Shown: one piece after another, positions 1 to 13,300 of the stretch
How the letters are laid out: each line of letters begins with the position of its first letter
Numbering within the stretch: position 1 is the first letter of the stretch
DNA from: Ctenopharyngodon idella
Lineage: Eukaryota > Chordata > Actinopteri > Cypriniformes > Xenocyprididae
Direction: 5' to 3'
Assembly: GCF_019924925.1 (NCBI RefSeq)
Contig: NC_067231.1
Location: 5,759,854 to 5,823,853, forward strand
DNA length: 64,000 nt
Notes under the pieces: model-generated
The model's input: the letters and a program-made list of their open reading frames with translations, nothing else
Told to the model about the DNA's origin: nothing
Databases searched by the model: none
Made by a program: the position numbers and the translations under genes

Positions 1-1478
1 ACACAGATCCGCGAAAACTATTAAAAAAAGGTGTATTATGCATGCCAGACCAGTAGTTGATGCCACTTTGTAAAGAAAAACTATGCGCCTATAGACTGAA
101 CACATATGTGCATGACGTCACTGTTTTCACAAATTCTCATTTTTGTCCTTTACACAGAGACAACAACGGTATCATTTTAAAAAAACTTGCACTTTGAAAC
201 ACGTTTTCAAAAGTTTGCGTTTGCGTGTTAACGTGTAAATGAACGGGCAAACCGCATAAAGTTTCCCGTTTTTAGTTGAAAACCATGGTGTAAATGGCCC
301 CTAAAAACAGACCATGCGTGATTTCTGAAGTTTGAGTGTGTAAAACATCCCATAAAATGATCACAAGCAACAAAATCTGGTATTAAATGCAGATTTTATT
401 AATGAAAATTTGCCAAATATACATCCAATATCATCCAAGTAAATATTAAGTTCATATTTCAATATTCAAAAGTGGTAATTTGTTAAGAGAACGATTAGAT
501 CAGGGTTGGATAGACATTATATCTCCAAAAACTACACACTATACAGGTCAGTATGTTCATTGATCCATTTTGATTAGTTCTCTTTTCCATGAAGATTGCC
601 CATTACAACAACTTGATTCAATTTTCATGAAAAATCACTATAAAAACAGTTCATTTCAGGACAGAGCTATGATTTTACCCAGGAAACCATGGCTGACATT
701 TAGAATACATTATTCATTTGGAAACCATCTGAATGTAATGACATTTGAGTGGTAGTTTTTATTTGCTGAATTCTGTCTTTCTGTATTAATCCCTAAGTTT
801 AGCTCGATACAAAGCTTAAGACAGGTTTTCAAAAATGGACGTATATTGAGACATCACTGAACCAGGCCTGTATATTTCAGCATATTGAACAGCAAGCATA
901 AGGACGCCACAGAGACTCTGCATGAGAAAATGAATGCCATGGAAATATTCCTGCTGTTCCACCGAACAAAAGATCTAGCCAGTGTACAAACGTTTATGTG
1001 AGTGTTCAGACTTCATTTGTCCGTTTGTTGAGATTCAACAGTTTTATGCCCTTAAATAAGATTGATCAATCCATACCACAGGGAAATATCCAGTCTCACC
1101 AAAGGCTCACTAAAGTGCTTTAAGCACCACCATACAGTAGTTACCAATCAGGTGCTATATAATATTATAAAAAAAAAATAATAAAACAATCAGAAAAGAA
1201 AATCAAATGACAGATTAACCAAAGCATAAAATGTACACATAGTATTTTCACTTTCAGTGCATAAGATTAAATGATTAATGGACATTAATTATTGAGCTAT
1301 GCATGTACGGCTATATAACAAATGTCTCTTTGTCCAGATAACCATAAAGGTAGATTGTAAACATGACATCAGTTCATTTATTTGTGAGCAAAAGCATACT
1401 ATAATGGAGAGCAATCTAGTACTCCAGAGTTTAGACCACTCGCAGTTCTTGAATTTTTGTGAGGTCTACTTAAAACCT

Positions 1479-2279
1479 TTAAAGGTGCAGTAAGCGATTT
1501 CTAAGAAACGCTGTTGAAAGTGGATCGGACTGAACACATTTGTAGCCAATCAGCAGTAAGGGGCGTAAACACTCATGAGGGGGAGGTGCCTGTGCTGCAC
1601 AGGCTGCATTCAAGTTAATTTTTATTCCCTTCCCTCACTAACTTCTCTCAGTCTCGTTGACTCGGATGTACGTCATTGCTTACCTTGCATGAGTGCCCAC
1701 TACTGGCGGAACCTTCGCAAAGGGCTGAATGGGAACATCCTAAGCCCTTGATCACTAGGAATCCTTCTATGGAGTTGATTTTTTATTTAATTTTATTCCC
1801 TTAAGAAATTGTTTAATGCAGCATTCTATATGCATATAGGTGTGTTTGGGTTGTTTTAAATATTAAAAAAAAAAATTAATATATCAGAGTTGTTTGTGGT
1901 GGGGTAAATTAAACACGATATGCGGTGACGTCACAGTCATGTTCCATTGTGGTATATGGAGCTGCCTGAAGTCTACATATGAAGTAGACTCAATTTTGAC
2001 TGAGGGAGCGAGGGTTTGTCCATATAAACTTCTCTCGTCCACTTCACGAAGTGGAACGCACTTCAGAATGGTGGCAGGGATTCCCCCGAGGGGAAGTGCT
2101 TAGGGAAGTTTGCGAATGCGTGTCTAAAAGTGGAGTGGAACGCAGCCATAGTGTGTTCGTGAATTTGGGGGCAGAGCTATCATGTTAGGGGTGTGATCGT
2201 TTTGGGTAGGAGCGTGTTTGTTTTGGTGATTTCAAATATCAACAGCGTTTCTCAGAAATCACTTACTGCACCTTTAAAG
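1479..2279. mobile_element. MITE with TTTAAAGGTGCAGTAA ends, copy 1
   Basis: The ends are inverted repeats of about 38 bp: AAAGGTGCAGTAAGCGATTT at the left and its near-complement at the right (ACTTACTGCACCTTTAAA). There is no coding capacity. A second copy lies at 25088-25803 with the same ends, which confirms this is a family. Confidence 0.85.
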
Positions 2280-2690
2280 ACTTTCTTATAATACACTAGG
2301 AGCTGCAAAAAGACTATTTTTATAGGCACAAAAGGCAATTTTTAACTTTGCCCAAAGACTTCAGAGCTATGCTATTCATGCACTTTTTGTCTTTATGGGT
2401 ACACATGGAAAGCAAATGTTTCCCATGTTGTGCCATTTTAAAGGTGCATGTGAACAAGAATGTTTCGTACACTTGCTGTGCTACGTTATAGGAGCTGTGG
2501 TCTTTCGACATCCATCACAACCAAGCTAATAAAACTTATTACACAAATAACACATAACAAAAACAAAAGAGATCCATGTTAAATTAAAAAAAGAACCATT
2601 TCCAGATGTCTTGAGCTAAACATATTGAGATGTAAATTAAAGATTGTTACACATGCAAGCATAAGACCATTTGTATTAAAACATGCAATA

Positions 2691-2904
2691 GACAGGGTTC
2701 CCACACCACTGACCAATGAATTTCCATGATTTTTCTATGACTTTTCAGTCAAGGCTGAATACTCAAAACAAGTCATTTCTAGCCAATTAAATTTTCTATG
2801 CATTAACCCCCCCCCTGCATGTTCTTCTTTTTTCAGGACCGTAAATCAATTTTCAAAATTCTCTGATATTTGCAAGTTTTTTTAATGACTGTGGGAACCC
2901 TGTA
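2691..2904. mobile_element. short MITE with CAGGGTTCCCACA inverted ends
   Basis: The left end ACAGGGTTCCCACAC and right end CTGTGGGAACCCTGT are inverted repeats about 210 bp apart, with no ORF. It lies in the ipmk 3' flank. Confidence 0.75.
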
Positions 2905-3007
2905 TAGTCATTGGTTAATTAAAAAAAAAAACACAATGTTAGTCTGTATTGCTAATAAACATGTAAACCGCAAATGCAAGAAACATTTAAATGGCTACTG
3001 ACAAATC

Positions 3008-3397
3008 TATGGAAGCCTGTTTTCGCCATGAAAAAAAAGAAAATATAATTGCAACTTCTCACATTTCTGACTTTTTTCCTGTAATTGCACTGACTTTTTT
3101 CTCACAATTGCGAGTTTACATCTTTTTTTTTTTTTCCTCAGAGTTGCGGGTTTTCTCAGATCTGCGTGATGTAAACTTGCAATTGCGAGTTATAAAGCCA
3201 GAATTGCAGGATATAAACTCGCAATTGTGAGGAAAAAAAAGTCAGTGTAAATATAGAATTGCGAGATATCCTGCAATTCTGACTTTATAACTCGCAATTG
3301 CAAGTTTACATAACACAGATCTGAGAAAACCCGCAATTGCAAGAAAAAAAGTCTCACAATTACCTTTTTTATTTTTTAGCGGAAACAAGCTTCCATA
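3008..3397. mobile_element. foldback element rich in AATTGCGAG words
   Basis: The ends ATGGAAGC and GCTTCCAT are inverted. Inside, the arms at about 3168-3215 and 3265-3312 are long inverted repeats built from repeated CAATTGCGAGTT and TTGCAGGATAT words. The whole could form a hairpin. No protein is encoded. Confidence 0.8.
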
Positions 3398-3826
3398 CAA
3401 ATCAGATCAACAACAAAAAAAGAAAAAAAAGAAGTGAAATTTATTTTGAGGGTATTCTTTTTTTCCTTTCTCCTCTCATATTGAGTCACATTAAATGGCT
3501 TTTTTATGACCAATTTCAAGTCATTCTATATAAGTTCCTATCATGTCCTATGCAGTCACCAAATAAATCTGTACAAACACCCTAATGAATTACCGGACAC
3601 CTCTCAAGTAAATTGGTTAGTAATCAGAGAAAAACTATTATTAAAATCACAATTCAAGTTCACTTCATCGATGGAAACTTTGGCATTCGATATAGACAAA
3701 CCACAAGGGCATACAATGAAAAAAATAAATGATCTTCATTACTGTCATTGTTGTTTTAGTCATATTGCATCAGTAATCACAGAACATGCATACACTTATA
3801 AAGGTTTAATTCTTTTCAAATCACGT

Positions 3827-3857
<31 letters not shown>

Positions 3858-4322
3858 AAAATTCACAATTCAACAGGTCTGAAACAGGCAGGGACATATT
3901 GGCAGCATATGCAAAATAAATGTTAAATATTTCCCTACATCCTCACTCGTCAAATTTTTATTTTCATTTACACTGATTTAAAAAAAACAATAAAAGAATA
4001 ATAAAAAAAAAAAAATCCTGGAATGGCTCTGGAAACAGGAACTAATGTAATATCTGAGACATAATATGATGAGAGTGTTTGAATTTCATTTGCCGGGATA
4101 AATATACAAGCATTATAGATTCATTTACCTGAGTAAGAGTAAGATACATTTGTACAAACTGTACAAAGCTTTTAAAAGACTAAAGCACATACATTAGACG
4201 AAGGATTACAAACTTGTTACTCCACTGATGGTGTAGGTAGTGCAGATTAGAGAGAGGCGAGTAGACAGACATGAAAGTGGCTACAAAATTCATACCTTCA
4301 GGCAGCAACAACAACCACTCCA

Positions 4323-7300
4323 TTACTCTTCCAGAATCTGATGTAGGACCTTCAGTAAGTTCTTCAGTCCGTAGATGTAACCCTGGTCGGGAACGTCACT
4401 AGGGAAGACATGTGCAAAGTCGATCATCTTTACTTCCACGTCACTGACCGTTTCCTGTCCCGCTTCACTCTTCGTGTCTTTCCTGTCCTCTTCCAGTCTT
4501 GCCAGGCTGCGGTTGCCGTTGGGCTGCTGTGAGGAGCTCCATACGCCGTTGTCCTGTTTGGATTGGTAGTGGCTCCGGACACAGCCTTTCTTGTGCAGGG
4601 AGTACATGGTGGAAAGGCTCTGATTGATGTTGTTGTTCTGCTCACAGGCCTCGGGTGCGATCTGGCTCTCTCGTAGGGTCTGAGAATCGAGGCTGGGCGC
4701 ACAGACGCCCTCATACACAAAGAGCAGAGAGCTTGCATAAAAGTTGAACCGACTCTGGCCCTCAAACCACTGAAGAATCTTCTGGACTTTGAGGATGCTG
4801 GCAGTGATGGCGTCATTGCGGAGAATATCACCGTTGTAGAAGAACTTGGATAAACCTGCAGCATGGAGAGGATCTGGTTTGTAACTGAATTACTCAAATC
4901 TACCAGTCAGTTAGGAAACAGAACCACAGAAGATGTCAAATGCTGAGACTATTTCAATCTTATCTGCAGGTAATTCAAGACAAAACTGAACTTGCATCTC
5001 AATGAGTGTTACAATCGCGGTAAAGACATCAATAAAACAGCTTGCAAACACCAGCTACATTTACATGGACACCTTTTGTTTCAATCAGAATGAAATCATT
5101 CCAACTGATGAATCTGAACATGGTGTTTACAAGAATGATAAATAAAGTGATTGGGTTGATGTGCGCATTTATGTGTCACAAGCTCCAAATATCTCCAAGC
5201 TGCAAAAAATGTAATCTTCTGATATGCGCACACAGCACAAATATACAGAGTTCTTTGTTGTGTACCATGATGCTTATATTTATCAAGCAGCAAAAACGCC
5301 CCTTCCCACACCCAAAACAAGGCATCTGCAGATGAGAGTCCGAAACAAGGACTGGTGGGACAATGTAGTCCTGCTCCACTGCACAGATGATGGTTGGAAA
5401 GAGAAATTTAGATTGACACAACAGTCATTTATTACATTATATTCAACAATAACAACAGCACATTCTGTATGTCATACGCCATTGCACATACACAGAACAT
5501 TCCAGTTTCAGTTTTCAATCCGATCAAGTGTTTACATGTACTGTTGAAGGACTGCAAAAGGTTTAAACCACCTCTTACAATCCGAATAAAATTTAAATTG
5601 GATGTGGCCTATTCATTCTGATTGACGTGGTTACGTGTGGCTTTTTTTTTTCAATTTTGGTACCAGTCTGATTACAATCAGATTATTAGGGTCCATGTAA
5701 ACGAAGCTAATGTCACACAACAATACATTTACCTCAGAAAAGCCATTCAATGTCCATATATTTGTTAGTTAGAAAGAAAAACTCTAGATAGGATCATTTT
5801 GCTAAATATATGCACTATATTACATAGTCATTATATTTTTTACTTACCCTGTTGTCTATTTATTTATTTATTTATTAATGTATGTTTGAATTATTCAGTC
5901 CCACTTTATATTAGGTGTCTTTAACTACAATGTACTTGCGTCAAAAAAAAAAACCTGTTAGGTAGAATGTACTTATTGTGTTCATGTTGTATTGCAAAAC
6001 ATTTTTACTTCTATTGAGGCAGATACGGGTAAGGTTAGGGACTGGTATTATAGTATGGTATCAGGTTTAATGGTGGGTTGAAGGGTAAAGGAAAGATCAA
6101 CAGTGTAATTAGTAACTGCAGCTGTAATTACATGCAGGTATTTTTAATATAAGTACTTATGTAAAAAGTACAATGTAAAAACATTTATGTACACAATAAA
6201 TGCATTGTATCAAGATTTATTTAAATATCAGTACATAGTAGTTAAAGACACTTAAATGGTTAGTTCACTCAAAAATTTCTGTCATTAAGTACTCACCCTC
6301 ACGTCATCCCAAACCCGTAAGACCTTCGTTTGTCTTCGGAACACAAATTAAGATATTTTTGATGAAATTCGAGGGTCCACACATAGGCAGCAACGACATT
6401 GCACCTTTTGAAGTCCAGAAAGGTATTGAAGACATTGTTAAAACCGGCGATGTGACTACAGTGGTTCAACCTTAATATTATGAAGCGACGAGAATACTTT
6501 TTGTGCGCAAAAACAAAACAAAAATAATGACTTCATTCGACAAATTCGTCTGTCCCCTGTCATACTGCTACACTATTTTCATTGCAGAGCTTTAGTGTTT
6601 ATGTTTGAACGCGGGCTTATGCATGTGTCGTGCTGCTCACGTGACCAGAGCAATACCGAGCCACCGTTCGGATGTAAACACTGAAGCTCTGCAACGAAAA
6701 TAGCGTAGCAGTATGACAGGGGAAAGACGAATTTGTTGATTAAAGTTGTTATTTTTGTTTTGTTTTTTTGCACAAAAAGTATTCTCGTCACTTCATAATA
6801 TTAAGGTTGAACCACAGACAGTTTTAACAATGTCTTTAGTACCTTTCTGGACCTCAAAAGGTGCAATGTCGTTGCTGTTTATGGACAATACCAGCAACAC
6901 TTGTGGCATCAAGGGGGCAAAATAAACAAAAGATGGAGCTAATAGATTAATATTTTATTTTGCCAACGCATTTGGGCAAACAGGCCTTCATCAGGGCTAA
7001 AAGCAAAAGCAATGTCGTTGCTGCCTTTGTGTGGATCAGATACCCTTGGATTTCATCAAAAATATCTTAATTTGTGTTCTGAAGACAAACGAAGGTCTTG
7101 CGGGTTTGGGACAACATGAGGTTGAGTACTTAATGATTGAAATTTCATTTTTGTGTGAACTAACCCTTTAATATCAAGTGGGACAATAAATCTGTCATGA
7201 AAATTTTACAGCCACCGTTTAAATGTTTAAGTATTTCAAAAACAAATTAATATATTATTAAATAGTGGATATAAAACAGCCTTAGGTGCCTTAGCCTTAG

Positions 7301-10300
7301 TGTTGATTATTAAATAAATTTGACTGATTCATTATTGAATAAACTTTATTTTCAGTTTCAGCTAAATTAAAACTTTCGTTTCAGTGTTTCAGTTAAAAGT
7401 TCATTTCGGTGCATCACTACTATTGTTCATTACCAAGCATGGTTATACTGGTACATATAAAAAGCCTACATGTGAACAAAATATTACTTTTCCTTGTGCT
7501 TTACTTTACTTTTTACTTGCAAACAGCATGGAAAGCATGCCTCATTTATTTTTAACAAGATTTCTTACTGTATTTTACATTTACATTATAAATTTAAGCA
7601 TTTTCGCTTCTATCCAAAGCGACTTGCATTGCATTCAAGTTAAACATTTTCATTATGTTTAAGCATTCCCTGGGAATTATACTCTACTGTTTGAGCCACA
7701 GGAATACTTCTATATTTTACTTTTTGCATTAGACATTTTTAATCTACTTGGCAACAATTGCTAATACTGCCTTCCAACAAAAACAACAAGCAGCAAATTA
7801 TGGTTCACAAAGTAAACGTCTGGTTATGTGCCATTTAAAAAAATAGCACTCTGCTCGTCAAGGCATTTCAAGGGATCTTTAAGAGTAAATGAAACTTGTT
7901 TTTCTTAAACACAGCAGAAACATGTTGTTTTAGGTTATAGTGGTATGCCATAAACAGTATAATGCTTTGACCCTGTGGTGATCTTACCTTCCTTGATTGT
8001 GTCCTTCACGAGACCTCTTCCATAATGCTGGTCATAGGTGTCAAAGCTGTCTGAGCCAACTTTATACACCTAAAAACACAAAACACAGAGAGAAACATTT
8101 TAACTGGAGGTAAATATGAATAGTCTCTTCATAGGTCTTGCTCTCCCTCTAGAGGACATGTGAGGTCATTACAGTAACTCCACTGATTGAATAAGCTCCA
8201 GTGAGGAAATGAAATTCAAGTTGAACTTCTGGAAAGGGTGATGAGGGAGCCAGTGTAATATCGTACTGTGTAATTTGGGGTTATTTTGAGAGGGGCATTA
8301 AGTTGCTTTCTATATCATTCAAATCAACAGCGCAATTATGAGTAATGGTTCTGTTTGCTTGGTGGTTATGTAGATCGGCTCTATTCATCCATCTGTTTTT
8401 CCGTACGGGCTGGCAGAGAGCTGAACCCCTGGGACGGATTGAGACTGAGAATTTACATACCGTCTGCTCCCCATCAATATTTCACCAAGAAACTGGACCT
8501 CACTGCCCTTTTTATGCACAATTTTAGACAACTCCCATCCTGAAGACTTCAAAATTTCATTTTTTTTTTTTTAAACATAGTAAAGGTCAACCAATAATTT
8601 TCCTCAAACTATTAGACTGTGCTACTTTTTTATTTATTTATTTTTTAACTTAAGCTGCCCTTTAAGCCAGGAGAAATGAAAGAGGTAAAACAAACAACAT
8701 AAATTATATTTCAGGATGCAGAAATTTAAAGTAATTTAAATTTGACTCATAGGGGTTAGCTGTGTCATGTCAAGTTCAATCAATCGAGAAAACAAAGGAT
8801 TCACATTTCAAATAAATAAGAACAAATATAGTGAACTCATTGTCATGTTCAAGAAACCAGTTTGAGATGATTTGAGCTTTGTGACATGGCGCGTTATCCT
8901 GCTGGAAGTAACCATCAGATGGGTACACTATAGTAGTCATAAAGGGATAGACATGGTCAGCAACAATACTCAGGTAGGCTGTGGCGTGTAAACAATGCTC
9001 AATTGATACCAAGGGGCCCAAAGTGTGCCAAGAAAATATCCCTCACACCATTACACCACCACCAGCCTGAACCGTTGATACAAGGCAGAATGGATCCATC
9101 ATGTTTACGCCAAACTGACCCTACCATCTGAATGTCGCAGCAGAAATCGAGACTCATCAGACCAACCTTCAACTCGGCGCCTATGCTGAAGATTATTGCT
9201 AAATTAATTATGAATATAATTTAAAGGATATTTTTAGCACAAGATAAAAGCTTGGCGCTGCACAGCTTGCATTAAACTGTATTTTCATCCATCTTGTCAA
9301 AGTGAAGCCAGACATTCTCTTTCACGTATTTTGACGTATGATGTGGCAAGCTAAGCAATCAGAGCTCAGGGTGCCGCCCAAAGTGCTGCTAACCAATCAG
9401 GAGAAGGAAAAAAAAAAAAAAAAAAACACATTTCGATCATCGTTTACATGATCGATCGTCGCTGTCACAGTCGAGTACTCGATCGCTGTTGCACATCCCT
9501 ATTAAATACATGGCTTTGTGATGAGCATTTTCTTTAAAAGGTGGGTTTCTTATGGCCAACACTACGGCAGATTCTTCAGACATTTGACCCCCAGGCCAAT
9601 GTAATAGTATTCATATATATACAAAGCTTAAGATCTGTAGCTGACACACTGTACCCAATAGTTACCATTTTGTAAAAATGCTTTAATATTTCATGCCTAA
9701 CCTTCAGTTAAAAACTGCACAATAGTTTAATACAATGACAAATGACCAACATGCATGATGTGGTTACCTAAATCTGGATACATTTGATATAAAACACATT
9801 CTACCTGTCATGTAGAAAATCTACTCTGACATTTATTATATTATAATCATAAATACTGGGTTGTTTGTATACTACAGACATTTATTGTAAAGCCACTTGT
9901 AAAGATATAAAGATGTATTGTAAAGATTTATTTAAAGATTATTTATTTAGTGGCAATTCACTGACACATCTTACCTAGCTTTAGCATGTAATGTGATCAG
10001 GAAAGTTTTTTTGTTCTCTGACTGTACATTTTCTCTAAGATAATTAAAAATGACATGGCTCTGCATGAGTAAAGGGGTGTTGAGTAAACCTCATCCATCA
10101 TAAACTGATGATAAAGAGTCTGGAGGTCTCCACCCATGTTTCTCAAGAGAGAAGCGAAAGACCCAGAGGATGCTGGGAGAGGCCACAGTGTGATAAGCTC
10201 ATCCTGTCTGATGGCACTGATAACCAAACATATCCTTCTCTCTCACACACACACACTTCACTATATTCGTGAAGTAATTTCATAATAAGCTAATGATGTT

Positions 10301-13300
10301 TGCTATAACTGCTAACCCTATCCCTTAATTTTAAATTTACACAATACCGATCAAAAGATGCATTTATTTGATCAAAATCAGTAAAAACAGTAATAGTGTG
10401 AAATATTACATTTCTTTCAATGTTGAAAACAGTTTTTGCTGTTTAATATTTTTGTGTAAACAGTTACATTTTATCAGGATTCTTTGATGAACAAAAAAGT
10501 TCAAAAGAACAGCCTTTATTTGAAATGGAAATTCCAAATTTTTGAATGGTAGTTAAGGGTTCCACAAAAATATAAAGCAGTACAACCGTTTTCAACTTTG
10601 ATAATAATAAGAAATGTTTCTTGAGCAGCAAATCATCATATTAGAATGATTTCTGAAGGATCATGTGACACTGAAGACTGGAGTAATGATGCTGAAAATT
10701 CAGCTTTGCATCACATATAATAAATTGCATTTTAAAATATATTAAAACAGAAAACAGATATTTTAAATTGTAATATTTAACAATATTAGTTTTTACTGTT
10801 TTTTTGGAGATCAAATAAATGCAGCCTTTGTAAGGGACTTAACAAATCCTAATGATTCCAAACTTTTTATCGGTAGTGAATAATCCAGAAGCTCAAACGT
10901 TTGGTTCTCGCGCATGTAGTAGGTTTGGTTGAGCTTCTGCTTATGTTCGCTGATCAATGTTTACATGCGAGTAAAAGCATAAATTAAATCTGTTCATCAT
11001 AACAAGCGATCGATTCTCTTCAGAAAATTTGGACTAAACCACTTGATTCATATGGATTAGTTTTACGATCTATTTATGAAGTTTTTGAAGCGTCAAATTG
11101 GAAGTTGCAAAGGCAGTCAAAGGAAGGAAATCTGACAGCATTCTGTCATCAAAAATATCTTAATTTGTCTTCCGAAGAAGAATGAAAGTCTTATGGGTGT
11201 GGAATGACATGAGGGTGAGTAATTAATGACAGAATTGTCATTCTGGGGTGAACTAACCCTTTAAATATTGATCATTTTATGTATTTTAACATTGGTAGAA
11301 ATATCCTTCTTTATACTCACTTAATGACAAATTCTGTGGAAAACAGCCCTTGGACTGTTTTTAATCAGCCTTTTCTGTTTAATTTTGAACGAGGGTTTCC
11401 TGTAACAGTGTAACTTCGATGTGGTAAATCCAGACATATTTTTCCAGACCAGTGTGGCACCATTCTCTCTCTGTTATGGTTAATATGACTTGTTAGTACA
11501 CTCACCTTCCTTGAAAAATTATTTGGTTAAACATTCTCCTTCTAAATTGCTGCCGGCCCTTCTTCTCTTTTATGGTGAACAGATTTTCATTTCTTTCCTG
11601 ACAATATGACTCACTCATTGCATGAATTTCTCTCATCCGTTCAGATTTAGAACGTGCCGCAGAGGATCAAATTTTATTTATTTATTTTTTTAAAAGATGG
11701 AGACCATAGATGGATATATTAAAACTACTTATACCAAAAGAAGTAATCCCCAAAACCTGTTCTTTGTACGTCATGGGCCCTTTTGGCCCCTAGAATGGCT
11801 CCCCTCCTTTTTACCCCATTAGTCCACTCACTGTGGTCATTCTACGCAATTACACAATAAATGGGAAGAGTTGTCATGATCTGCGTCAACCAAGTTTTGA
11901 GAAATTACAGCTCTAGAATTTGTCTTATTTCCAAGATTTATTCATATACATGTACTGCCAAGAAAACATGTGACTAAACAATCAAGCTTTATGAACAGGA
12001 TGTGTTACGCAAGACAGCTGGTGCAGAGACCTCATTTTGATCCACACAGAGTATTTACAGAACATGGATACAAAGCAGTCCAGTGCAGAAGATACAGCTA
12101 CAAACACATGTGCATGGCTCTAAATGCTCATGAATAAAAGAGCTGACAAATAACATGTTCAAGGACATGTTATTTTATATATACACATCTGTGAGAACTG
12201 TAAAAACCTTATTTTTGTAGGGATAAATTGTGCTTGGAGTCAATTGTTTTATTTGTGATATCGCAATGAAACATGCCAAAATGTGCCGACATAATTTCTG
12301 GCCAGGCTGTCATACAAAGAAATTATGAACACAGACGTTTCTTAAATATTCCAAGGATTTTGAATGAGTGTGGATTCCATTTTTGTGGTCGATTAACAGT
12401 TTACACAACATTATGCATATTTTCAGTGGTTGAGGTGATCAAAGTTCACCAGTTTACAGAGGATTTATGATTGCTTCAACCACTATTGCAGTAAATGCTA
12501 GGTCCACTTTTTGTGTCTTTACATGCTCCGTTTGTCCCATTTCCCATGATTATACAGACCAAATGTCCCTCCCGAGCAATCCGAACACTTTACTCCAGCA
12601 GTGTTGATGGCAGTGTTGCTATTGCCTGCTGTGTCCAGAGCTCAGTAAATGTGTGACTCCAGTGCACACAACGCTGTGGCTTTACCACTGAGCTTTCATC
12701 CCCTTCTGCCCACTCTAAAGCTGCTGACCATTAATTAAAACCTCTAAAAACAAGAGGCTCAGGCACTGGCCATACCAAAGCTCATAATTAGCTGAAATGG
12801 CTGTATATATACACACTGCCTGGCCAAAAAAAAAAGAAGTCTTTATTATGTTTATACAGTTCTTTTAACCCTAATTGATGGAGTGTGTAGCAACCATGTA
12901 GGAAGATGTATCATGGCCATATTCCAGGATGACAAAGCCAAGATCATCAGGCTCAAATTGTCAAAGAACTGATTTTCCACACATGAATCTGCACCTCCGA
13001 GTCCAGGCCTTAAATTCATTGAAAGTCTTTGGGATGTGCTGGAGTAGTCTTTACAGAGTTCTCAACTCTTGCATTGTCAATATAAGATTTTGACCAAAAA
13101 TTGATGCACTTCTTGATGGAAATATCATCACAACATTTATTTCCATCAAGAGGTGCATGATTTTTTGGTCAAGATCTTGCACTGACAATGCAAGGGTCGA
13201 GCACTCTGTAAAGCCTATTCTCGTCGTGTCTGAGAGAATTAATGCAGCATCAGATGCCAAAAGCTCGGTCAGTTTTTGCTTTCACTTGAATTGACTGGGT

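Noticed and set aside
3506..3856. 116-aa ORF ending in poly-Lys
   Set aside because: The Lys tail is a poly(A) run, with no family similarity and AT-rich non-coding composition.
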